Below, in pieces: positions 33,024 to 43,439 of a stretch of DNA of 64,000 nt (the stretch's first letter is position 1; each line of letters begins with the position of its first letter). Made by a program: the position numbers and the translations under genes. The notes under the pieces are model-generated. The model was not told the origin of the DNA and ran no database searches. It worked only from the letters and a program-made list of their open reading frames with translations. The stretch comes from Siphonodentalium dalli. Its lineage: Eukaryota > Mollusca > Scaphopoda > Gadilida > Siphonodentaliidae. The stretch is taken from contig CP136064.1 of assembly GCA_032622095.1 (NCBI GenBank), positions 196,881,948-196,945,947 of the forward strand. The letters run 5' to 3'.

Positions 33024-34876
33024 GGCCGGATTCGTCATCCCCGGTTTAAACCTCCGTGTTTAAGCCTGGTTTAAACCTACATTGGCGGTCCAGCCAAACC
33101 GGGTCTAAGGGGGCGTTTTGTCGTATATATGTGTATATATTAAAGGATATAGAAGCTGTATATCTGTATGTCCGTTTGTATGTTCGCAACTGTTCTAAAA
33201 CTGATTTAAAAATAAGAAAAATTTAATTTTAAACAAAATGAAAACAATTGTGTTTTTTAAATTGAGCAAGAAGTTGTATGTAACGAGAAACAATATTTTT
33301 AAATTTATATTAATATTTGTTTGTTTAAATTGAATTAAATTTTTTTTTTAATTAAAATGTTCAAATGATCAAAATGTGCGCAAATGTGACGCAGGCTCCT
33401 GTCGCACGAAAGGGCCGCAGGCCCCTCTGATGCTGAATAAAGGCTCCATAATCGAGTCAATCCTGGACCAAGAGGTCAGTCAAGTAAAAGCAATTAGCTT
33501 ATGAGTACATACCAGAAGCGGCATCTGAACTATTTGAAGTGGGCAACTATACAGAGGCACAGCTTTTATTAAGAAATATATTACATGCGTGGCTTTTTTT
33601 TTCAATGTAATAAATTTTCCGTCATGCAGAAAATCAAAAAGTTCCCAGGTTTTGAACTGGTGGAATATTATGGGAATTTATGGGCGGAGCCAATGTAGAG
33701 CTTTGTGTCATGATCTACATCAAAATAAGTTATCAAATTTGACTCATATAGCAATATAAGTTTAGGATTGCAAGCTATGTGAATAGCATATCTGGTCATC
33801 GTTTTGGTGTCAACATTATAACGTTGAACCATTCAAATGAATTCGTAGAAAACACCAGTATTTGTGATTGCCACAAGCCAAAAAAAAACCACAAGATAGT
33901 TGTAAAGTCATACTCAATTCAATTCAATATGTTTATTTCCCATTAAACTGTAAAAACAGTGTTTGAGAATATAATACATAATATAACAGGCGGGGTATAC
34001 ATTGACATAGATAATATATACATAATTGTTACGATGTTACAAAACGAAAGTGGATTCTCTCTCCTTTAAGTATTAGTATATAACTTCGACTTACAAGTAA
34101 TCAACAAAACAATTTGGAGATGACCAATTTTCATTTCATCACGACAGAGTTATTATTGATAATTTCAATAACAAGCATATTGATCCACTGTATTATTGGA
34201 TATGGTCAACACATTTTGCTGTATAATCATAAATCAATACAATTTCTGGTATAATGTATAAAGGAACATGTCTATATCTGAGCAAAGCTCGCGTACGAAT
34301 GAATCAACTCTGCCACGATAACACCAGTCGGCAGCCGCCACTAAGACACGCTCTCACTCGAGATAATTTATAGCTTATTGCCACAAGCAAAAAAAAACCT
34401 GTTCGATTGATTGTTTGACAATTCTAAACCGCGATGAAGAAAAGACGGATTCGTCATCTCAAGTTTAGCCTCAGTAAAGCTGGTTTAGCTGGACCACCGA
34501 ATTAGATGGTTTAGTTGCCGGTTTAAGCTTATAAAACGCAAACAAAATATCGAAATTGACAAAAACTGCTGTGTAGGTGTGAGTGCTTCTCGCTTATAAA
34601 TTTTCAATCAAAATATGGTTGCTGTCGTAATTATTGATTTTCGCAATCCATAAAACGAGGCGTCCGCATTAGGAAAGTACGATTAATTATCTCGACGATA
34701 CAGAGACACTACTGCTAAACCGCTGGTTTGGCTGGACCAGGTTTAAACCAGAGATGACGAATGCGTCACTTAGACCTGCGGTCGCGGGTTTAATTCACGG
34801 ATTTTGCTGACTCACGGCGGTTTAAACCTAGAGGTTTACGTAGACCAGGTTTAAACCTGAGATGACGAATCGGGCC
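33024..34876. mobile_element. AGGTTTAAACCT-type MITE, copy 2, composite (1.85 kb)
   Basis: The left end GGCCGGATTCGTCATC and right end GATGACGAATCGGGCC match copy 1. The triplet TAT flanks both sides (33021-33023 and 34877-34879), consistent with a 3-bp Harbinger-type duplication. The centre (about 33130-34440) is extra DNA absent from copy 1 but shared with copy 3, including GGAATATTATGGGAATTTAT, GACTCATATAGCAATATAAG and CACCAGTATTTGTGATTGCC. It probably represents nested repeat insertions. It lies in the intron before the last exon. Confidence 0.78.
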
Positions 34877-35143
34877 TATGGGTTCACGCGTATGTCCGCC
34901 TATATAACTAGTCCGACAGAACCTGCCGCATCCGCCATTTAAACCTCCCGACAAACAAATTCATATAATCAAGTAACTACTCATCGGGTAAATCAAACAT
35001 ACAATAATCAGCTGGTATTTAGTAACCATAAATTTATTGAGTAATCCATGCAACATTGAAATATGTTCTGTCTTCATATCTCAAATATGTGACGAGTTAT
35101 TCATCTACGCGAAGCACAACTGTAAATCTGGTTTGATTTGCAG

Positions 35144-35306
35144 GAAACGGCAAAGGAATGGCAAGGAAATTTTGGATGATGAGAATGTCAACTATGGATC
35201 AGGAGAACGTCTGTCGGTTCTAGATGATGACAGCACCCTCCAAAGTAATGGCGCTTATTTCAACATGCGCTCTATTTCGAGTGACGACTCCACGGTTCTC
35301 GACTGA
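35144..35306 (+). CDS. DSL-EGF transmembrane protein, last coding exon (cytoplasmic tail and stop)
   Basis: The acceptor is GATTTGCAG (35143). The first G completes an Arg codon, then a basic stop-transfer cluster (KRQRNGK) follows the membrane helix. The tail of about 54 residues is acidic and Ser-rich (EILDDENVNYGSGERLSVLD, SISSDDSTVLD) and ends at TGA 35304-35306. A juxtamembrane Lys is present, as needed for the ubiquitination that drives endocytosis of DSL ligands in known families. The C terminus TVLD is not a standard class I PDZ motif. No AATAAA lies between the stop and the adjoining transposons; the first is near 35590 inside the palindromic element. Confidence 0.85.
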
Positions 35307-35353
35307 AGATTTATGTGATTCAGATTCAAATTAATTTATTTATCAGATAACTA

Positions 35354-35541
35354 CAGTAATGCCCTAAATAATCGACTCCTTAACCACAGCAGAATAATGG
35401 GTAATTTTTCAGGATTATTCGGAAATATGGCTTAGTGAGAGCTTTCCGATGAATGGCAACAAGCCATATTTCCGACTAAATCCTGAAAACTTACCCATAA
35501 TTCTGATGTGGTTAAGGGGTCGATTATTTAGGGCATAGCTG
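35354..35541. mobile_element. Tc1/mariner-like MITE, complete (188 bp)
   Basis: Terminal inverted repeats of about 65 bp start CAGTAATGCCCTAAATAATC on the left and CAGCTATGCCCTAAATAATC read inward on the right. TA flanks both ends (35352-35353 and 35542-35543), as for Tc1/mariner insertions. It lies 48 bp after the stop codon of the DSL gene, so it is probably within its 3' UTR. Confidence 0.85.
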
Positions 35542-35553
35542 TATACATAAAAG

Positions 35554-36722
35554 CACAGGTATTTGGCCAAAAAAAAAAAAAAAACAATTAATAAAAATAT
35601 CTAAAGGTAAGTATCAAGGCTGATAGTGAAAATAGGAGGTCAAAATTCATCCTCACAAAGCAAAATATTTAGAAAATTGATCTGGAATTCTAGCATTATG
35701 TGCCCAAGTAATCATATTTTTGGTTAAAGTTTAGCTTTCCGTCGTACTTTAAACAAGCGAGCATAGAAAATTATTCGAAGTTGTCAATGAAATTTATTTT
35801 TTGGTACCCGAAACGTCCGTCCAATGAAAAATCAAAAAATCAATTAATCCAACCCCTAAATCACCGAAACCTATACTATTATCATGGAACTAAATAGCCC
35901 TCTTGTCAAACAGACGTTGTTTCACGAAGTACAGCTAATTTGGTGGTGGTACTCAACATACATGGAGTTTAATAACGATTTATGTCCCTTTTTTTAGTCA
36001 GTTTTTCAGATTTCTGTTCGCGGGAGGCCATTTTGGAAAACTGAAAGCGAAACTAACTTGAACTTTATTAAATTAATTTTAATATCTCTCTTTTAATTGA
36101 TATCCGGCATTCGTAATGACAAAAATCATGCGGTGGATATATAATACCCATGCACCATAGATAAAATATTTTTTTTTATCAATGTAAAATTAATTTATTT
36201 TGGAGTCATTTACTGCAGCGTTTCTTGAGTTTGTTTCGCACTTCCAAAATGGCCTCTCGCGAAAATAAATCTGTAAAACTGACGGAAAAAAAAGAAGACA
36301 AAAATCGTTATTAAACTCGATGTATGTTGAGTACCACACCCAAATTAGCTGTCCTTCGTGAAACAACGTCTGTTTGACAATAGGGCTATTTAGTTTGATG
36401 ATTAGGTATAGATTTCGGTGATTTAGGGGTTGGATTGTTTGATTTTTTTATTACTCATTGGACGGACGAATCGGGTACCAACAAAATAAATTTGGTTTAT
36501 CAACTTTAAATGTTTTTCTATGTTCACTAATCTCAAATACGACGGCGAACCAAATATTTTTAAAAACTATGATTATTTGGTCACATAGTGCTGCAATTAC
36601 AGGTCAAGAAAAAAATAAAATGTTGCTTTTGTAGAGAAAAATGCTGACCTCTATCAAAAATGAGATAGATACCTTTCCGAGATTTTTATTAAATTAAAAA
36701 AAAATTGTGCCCAATACCTGTG
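35554..36722. mobile_element. 1.17-kb palindromic (foldback) DNA element with 8-bp TSD
   Basis: The element begins CACAGGTATTTGGCC and ends in the near reverse complement (GCCCAATACCTGTG). The arms stay inversely homologous almost to the centre near 36140, for example AAACAGACGTTGTTTCACGA against CGTGAAACAACGTCTGTTTG. The octamer CATAAAAG flanks both ends (35546-35553 and 36723-36730). An 8-bp duplication suggests a hAT-type or other 8-bp-TSD superfamily. It has no coding capacity and lies 12 bp after the Tc1-type MITE. Confidence 0.9.
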
Positions 36723-36730
36723 CATAAAAG

Positions 36731-37236
36731 TATAACAATATGTACATATTAAACAAACATAGATATCTGATGTGAGTGTTTACTAGAACGTATATTTGAC
36801 TTTAATAAATTCCATTTTGTGGAATGTTATGAAATGGCAAAAGGGAACTAAATACTGTACGGGTTTTTTTCTCTTGTATGTCGAGTTTCTATTTATTTTC
36901 CCATACCAATTCAAATTGTGCGTGAAGCCTTTTTCTGTTTTCTCATTAAACTGTTACAGGATTTTGCATTCCCCAAAATTTCTATGACATATAATAAAAA
37001 CAGTGTTAATGTGAGATATATGGGTTTCAGACATGAATGGGGTAGAACATTTCTGGCTCGGTTATTGACATGTACAGCGAATGAGAAATCTTTGTTGCTA
37101 TTGATGATTCATAACTTTTAAAAGTTAGATTATCATTCATGGGGATTCCAAAGAATTAAAAAAAAAAATTGTGCAATTATCTCTATTATTTGACCATCAA
37201 GTTTCAACTGGCGAATTCCTAATCGATATTTCTCTC
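36731..37236. other. No feature seen
   Basis: AT-rich intergenic DNA downstream of the DSL gene; no exon or repeat recognised. Confidence 0.5.
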
Positions 37237-39081
37237 CAGGGGCCTATACTATAGAATACAATTTGTGTAATATCAGCGTTAATTTGTGATTTACAAATTT
37301 TGTAATACATATTTTGTGTTCTATAGTATTCGACTGTATTTCTATCAGTGTATTTCTTTCATTGTAGATTTAAACTCAACATATGCCCAAAACTCTTTAT
37401 ATGCAAAATACATTGACATGCAATGACTTATATGATCTTTTTTGGCGAACCATCTATATACCGGGATTCACTTGACCGGAAAATCTTTGCATTTGGTGGA
37501 GAAAAAGGGGGCCTGACAGTTTCATCTGTTCATGTTTTCATAGTACTCGAACGCTACGGCTTTGTAATATGTAAAAATTCGCAATACGGAATGATAAAGT
37601 ACGGGCTAAGCGGGTTCTATAGTACAGCGATAATACTATTTTTGTAAAAATTCCGTATTAGATTACAACGGCATAGGCTACATAATTGATTTTTCACGCC
37701 GTGACCACGACGATGATCCGTGCGGATAATTGTGAGTGCGATTAGCTGGGTACGTGTTCTTTGTAATGCAGTCACGGAATCTCAATTGTTAACCCATTGA
37801 GGTGGTTTACGCTCAATGGAGTTGAAAGGAGATTTTAATTATGAACGGAATTAAAGAGTTAAAGTTGTGGGGCTTGGGCTCAAAACGTATAAACGATCTT
37901 TGTGCGAAGGTACACGGATACGCGGTGAATCGGGGGTGGTGGCATTTCGTGTTGAAACAGTTACTGATAATTTCAGGCTAAGTTGCGTTAAGAATCAGTG
38001 GACCCCAAATATTTACCATGACATTATGAAACATATTTGAACCGCATGGCATTTGTGTGCTCAAGAAGTTTGCATTCACCTTGTGGTCTAAACAATTTAA
38101 TTTGGCCAATAGTGCCGCACAGAATGTTCCATGAGTGAATTCTTAGAAAAAATCGGGGTCTCATGATCCTTAACTTACCAATGTAGTAGTGCGTGTTGGT
38201 TATAAACCAAATGTCATATGTTGACCTAAATTCAGCCGCTTAGTTGGGTATAAATGGAATGTACCATTAATTAGGTATAGTTTAAGTAGATGGTGCTATA
38301 TATATGTTTTAAAATCGAGGTTGGATGTCCCCGGAGACCCTGGACGAGGGAGTGTTCGTCCACATTGGAATTTCCAAATGAACACCCATCCTTGACACAG
38401 GTCGAAAAAACCAAGTCAGAGAACAGCCATCGCACCCCATCATGGGTTTGAATTTTCCCAGATGCATTGTACCTCAACCTTTTCAACTATTAAGGTCTAG
38501 ATGTTGCCACTTCTAATATTTCAGCCGCTGTCCCAGCCCTAAGCTAGCTAGACAAATCAGGTTCCATCCTTGGTAATATTGCTATATAAAGTTGATGTGG
38601 CCATTTGAAGGGCAACCGATATGTGTGCTTGTCGACCCTTTTCGAAAAACCGTTAATTTCAAATGTTTCATGTTACATGTTTATGTAACATAAACCATCT
38701 GAAAATGGTAAATATTCCATACGATACCGAAGGAATTACTTTTCATCGTGCGCAATTGTGGTCAAAATAACCCAAGTATCGGAAACTAGTCACACATTAT
38801 GTACCTTTATTCATCAACTAAATCACTCACCAACTGACACAAATAGGCATTGCCATATCATTCGCATATATTATTAGAGTAATTTCCCTTGATAAAATCA
38901 CAAATGTTTAGATGTGCGTTTGACGAACGGTGGTCGATAGTACTCGATTTGCCGTCTTTTTGTGATTTACAAGAAATCGCGTTAGCTGCTAGATTACAGT
39001 GGTCCATAGTACTCGACACCTTCTGTACGGCTCAAATAAGCCTGCTATTACAAAAAATGTATTCTATAGTATAGGCCCCAG
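37237..39081. mobile_element. TIR element of about 1.85 kb, non-autonomous
   Basis: Outer inverted repeats GGGGCCTATACTATAGAATA (left) and TATTCTATAGTATAGGCCCC (right) bound the region. CAG sits outside both GGGCC termini, a possible 3-bp duplication. Inside, TCTATAGTATTCGA and related CATAGTACTCGA motifs repeat near 37318, 37540, 38940 and 39005. No transposase-like frame is seen, so this would depend on an enzyme encoded elsewhere. Confidence 0.6.
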
Positions 39082-40317
39082 TAGGTTGAATCAACCTAGT
39101 TTTTTCTCAATATTTAGTCATAATTATGTTAGCTTTACGCCACTATATATGTTAGATTGTTTAGTTCATTGTTGGCTCTCTTGGAAATATTCTTGTGTCA
39201 AGTGCGGTTGATAATAGATTAAGGTCTATACTTCTGTGATTTTCATTGACATATACTTGCGAAGTATTCATTAAATTCATTTGCAATTCTCTCGGGTTCA
39301 ATAATCTATTGTCCATTGAGTATATGTTTTATGCGAGTCATTTGTTTTATATCTTGTTAATATTGTATGATAGTAAACCTGTTTAGCTTTTCTATTGAAT
39401 AATTTACAATGATCTTATTTTCAATTGAATAAAGAAATATTTCCAGCCGACATCTGTATAAGTTCCTTCTTTACCATCCATGACTGTCGTTTTTTTAAAT
39501 CGTTTGAGTATTGTCATCGACCTCACTGGGAACGCTACATTAGAGCACTTTGATAAATTTCAATATAAATATTAGAACTCTATAATTAGGACATTCACGG
39601 GTGTACGTTTTACCACAACTTTGTCTGCTGAAGACAGAATTCTTTTGAAGCAATAATTAACACTTTAAAAAGTAAGTCCCCCTCACACCTTGCATATCTT
39701 ATGTTATTCGCCCATCGCGTTGAAATTGTGAACGAATTGAGAACATTGTAAATGCAGAGTCAATTTTTTCCTCTTCTGAATGTTGCATAATTAAAAATTT
39801 GGCCATTTTCAAAAATCACACTTTCAACTTTGACGCTCAACATAATCGCGTGTTGATGGGTTAACAGCGTAATGAGTGGTTGTTATTAAAGTGTCATCAT
39901 CCCTTTTAATGTGGGGGGGGGGGTTCTTGGACTTGAATAGTTGTCAATCTGTGGGAATTGTAGTAGGAGCATGATTTTGAACTACCCCCATATTAGTCTG
40001 TTCGACAAACTCAAATTTAGGGTAAACCTAGACTCAATTTGGACTAAGTCATTCCATTTTGAAGAGGAATATATATACCCCTATAACAGTTCCAAAATCC
40101 GCTTTGAGCTTTTTGTAATCAAAGTCCATGATGAAAGATGGTATTGAAAAATTCTGAATTTCTGTGGTAGGTGCACTAACTATTACCATATTAGTAATAA
40201 AAGAAAATACACACAAACAATGCTTAGTCGTAAACCATATCGGTAGAATGTATGTCCCAAATTGCCCCCCAAAATGGAAGAAATCGAATTAAATTTACAA
40301 TTTGGGAGAAATTTAAT
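39082..40317. other. No gene seen; G-run near 39913
   Basis: Only chance frames occur. A run of ten or more G lies near 39913. Confidence 0.45.
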
Positions 40318-40532
40318 ATCGCAACTGTTCTCCCATACCCCTGGACCGATTTCAACCAAATTAGTTGTGGTGACTCTGATGGTATAACGGCGTTAGGTTT
40401 TAAAATATTTGATTTAAAAATAAAAATAATTTAATTTAAATATTATGGAATATTATGGGAATATATGGTCGTAGCCAGAGTAGAGCTTTGTGGCATGATC
40501 TACATCAAAATAAGTTATCAAATTTGACTCAT

Positions 40533-42106
40533 CGGGGGGGGGGCCGTAAAAAGTGGGGGTTTTTTGTTTACATTGCCATTTTTTTACACCCACCCACCCT
40601 TTCTTCCATTTTTTTTACATAAAATTTTAGACACCCACCCCAAAACCCCAACGCTTTATGTTGGTCCCCTCTGTAAAAACGACCAACCGCTCTATATTGG
40701 TCCCTTCTTTGAAAGACCAAATTAAAAGTTACTTCCTGTTTACAAACATATACAAGACCTGACAAGACAAATATTTTCTTGGCTGATAATTATGCGATAA
40801 TCAGCAGTAATCAGCGATAATCTCAACCAAATTGAACTCTAAGCAATCAACAAAGGTAGAATATGATGTGATTATATCGGTAAATTTATAACCCAGCCTA
40901 TTCATCTGTGTGAGTAGATGAAAAATATGTTGAATCCCCGGGAATAAAAAAATAACTAGGGCCAGTGTTAGGGCCTATAATAGAATAAAAAATTACACAA
41001 AATTAAATTTATCTTTTTTTCGGACATCAACCAGCATCAACTAGTAGGCCTAGAGCCTATAGTAATACCAAAAAGGAAAATGTGCATATGAATTAGCTTT
41101 TATGTATGCCTGAATGACCACCAAACCGACCTCGCATTACGACTTAGTACTAGGTCTAAAATAATGTTTAACCCTTTGAGTTTGAACGCGGATGGTCAAT
41201 TTAGTGCCAAATCCATATACACGGATGTGCACGTTAGTGACATGTGACCGTGGAGATGAGGTCACAGTAAGCGTAACGTCATTGTGTTGGTGTAGGGAAG
41301 ATAACTCCAATTTGGTCTTCGGTTTACAGTATACGGCGGCTGTACTCTTGATTTATGTCTACCTGTATCTACTATATATTATTAACTATACATTATTCTG
41401 ATACATTGAGAATACCGGCGGTTATTTGAACGAATGGGAGCCCAGCGCCAGGGTGCTACTAATGCTCTGGGGCCATAGTGTTCGAAGGGTTAAAAATAAA
41501 ATGAGTTGCCCTGCGTTGATTGTCACATGGCCATAAGTGTATCACATATGCTGATATGCAATCAATTTTAGTGTACAAACACTGATACAAATACTTATTT
41601 CATACATTACACTCAGGCATCAACTAACTGTATGAATAAAGAGTAAAATAATTATTGTAATTAATATTCTGTCATGAGTTGTTAGCTGATATTGTCAGAC
41701 TGCATTAAGTTCACCCTACCCTAGAGCTATCTGAAGTATTTTTTTTATTGAACTACACCGTGAACTAGACAATTTTCATTACAAAAACTGCCAAGCAAGC
41801 TGAAACAGACACAATAAAAATAATTTGCGCGCAAAAAAAATCAATGAACATTTTGCGACCCACCCCCGCAATATTCACTATTTTTCCATTTCATATCAAG
41901 TTATGGGGGTAATTATAACAATATTGAATGTATTAGTGCCTCTCATATTGCAACAAGCCACGACATATAAACAAACATGTTTAAAACAATTGAAAATATG
42001 TCAATGAAAAAAAAATGCAAAAAAGTGGTCAAAAACTGTTTCCGGCCTCGGGTACCCACCCACCCCTACCTCACGTCTCGTAAAAACAATTCGCCCCCCC
42101 CCCCTG
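40533..42106. mobile_element. Nested 1,574-bp insertion with 5-bp TSD and G/C-run ends
   Basis: The host sequence reads GACTCAT|CGGGGG on the left and CCCCCTG|CTCATATAGC on the right. The uninterrupted version GACTCATATAGCAATATAAG occurs in copy 2 (about 33741). CTCAT is therefore duplicated (40528-40532 and 42107-42111). The ends are mirrored runs of about ten or more G/C followed by GTAAAAA or its complement. The inside is rich in CCCACCC and GGGTGG and encodes no recognisable protein. The superfamily is unknown; 5-bp duplications occur in some hAT-like, Transib and LTR elements, but the termini fit none of these cleanly. Confidence 0.8.
41172..41489. mobile_element. TTAA-flanked fragment or MITE inside the nested insertion
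   Basis: TTAA at 41168-41171 and 41490-41493 bounds a 318-bp segment starting CCCTTTGAGTTTGAACG and ending GTGTTCGAAGGG. Only the outer five to nine bases are clearly inverted. It resembles the piggyBac-type ends seen at 25440 and 46918, but weakly. Confidence 0.45.
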
Positions 42107-42923
42107 CTCATATAGCAATATAAGTTTATGATTGCAAACTATGTGTATAGAATATCTGGTCATGCAGTAGCATCGTTTTAGTGTCAAAATTAAAACGTTG
42201 AACCCTTCAAATGAATTCGTATAAAACACCAGTATTTGTGATTGCCACAAGCCAAAAAAAACCACAAGATAGTTGTAAAAATCATATTGAAGAAACGTGT
42301 CCATATCTGAGCAAAGCTCGCGTGCGAATGAATCAAATGTGACATGATAACACCAGTCGGCAGTCGCCACTCAGACACGCCCTCACTCGAGATTATTTAC
42401 AGCTCCACCCTTTGACTGATTGTTTGACAGTTCTAAACCGCGATGAAGAAAAGACGGATTCGTAATCTCACGTTTAGCCTGAGAGAATATCATCGGTAAA
42501 GCTGGTTTAGCTGGACCGCCGAATTTGATGGTTTAGTTGCCGGTTTAAGCTTATAAAACGCAAAAAAATATCGCAATTGACAGAAACATATCCCCGCACG
42601 CTTTATATATTGGTGTGAGTGCCTCTCACTTATAAATTTCCAATCAAAATATGCTCGCTGTCGTAATTATTGATTTTCGCAATCAATAAAACGAGGCGGT
42701 CCGCATTAGGAAAGAACGATTAATTATCTCGATGATACAGAGACACTACTGCTAAACCACTAGTCTGGCTGGACCAGGTTTAAACCAGAGATGACGAATA
42801 CGTCACTTAGACCTGTGGTCGCGGGTTTAAACCACGGATTTAGCTGACTCGTGGCGGTTACGGCGGTTTTAAACCTAGAGGTTTACGTAGACCAGGTTTA
42901 AACATGAGATGACGAATCCGGCC

Positions 42924-43439
42924 TATAACAACAACCATGCCCATAATGAAGTTGTGGACCTTTCCGACAGTCTCGCACTAGTTGACGCGTGGAGGTTATT
43001 TAACAAACATGAAAGACGCTACACGCGGAGCAGGAAATCCCCAGTTAAAATGGCGATGCCAGATTACTTTTATTTCTGAGGTCCTCTTTAATCTAACGGT
43101 CAAATATCCGACAATTTTACCTAGGTAGAAATCAGATTATTCAATTATATTTCACTCTCATTAAACGTCAGTGACATCAAGACTGGTCCGTTGTTTTTTT
43201 GGAAATATGTCGATTTAGTAAAAGCAATCACAGCTGAACACAAAATAAGATCGATTTTCTTACTACTCACATGAGAACAAAAAGAAGACAAATTGCTCAA
43301 TTTGAAAACGACTATTCCTCGGCGCAGTGTCCTTTGGTGTCAGAGGCGGCACCATACACTTTTCCGCAAATCGAAACGTGAGGGAATAAAATTGTGAAAA
43401 ATCTTACATCAAAAGGCAAAAATTATATTTCAGACATTA
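42924..43439. other. No gene proven; probable 5' part of the LINE remnant
   Basis: Diverged sequence between the MITE terminus and the first recognisable LINE codons. No exon is visible. Confidence 0.35.

Larger units (their letters stand above)
40318..42923. mobile_element. AGGTTTAAACCT-type MITE, copy 3, left-truncated and interrupted
   Basis: 40441-40532 and 42107-42923 together match the interior and right end of copy 2 and end GACGAATCCGGCC followed by TATA. The left terminal repeat is missing. The copy is split by a 1,574-bp insertion. Shared blocks include CACCAGTATTTGTGATTGCC, TGACATGATAACACCAGTCG and the AGGTTTACGTAGACCAGG terminus. Confidence 0.75.

Noticed and set aside
38271-38486. 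tRNA-derived SINE (GGGTTTGAATTTTCCC resembles a B box)
   Set aside because: No A box at the right distance and no tail; similarity too slight.
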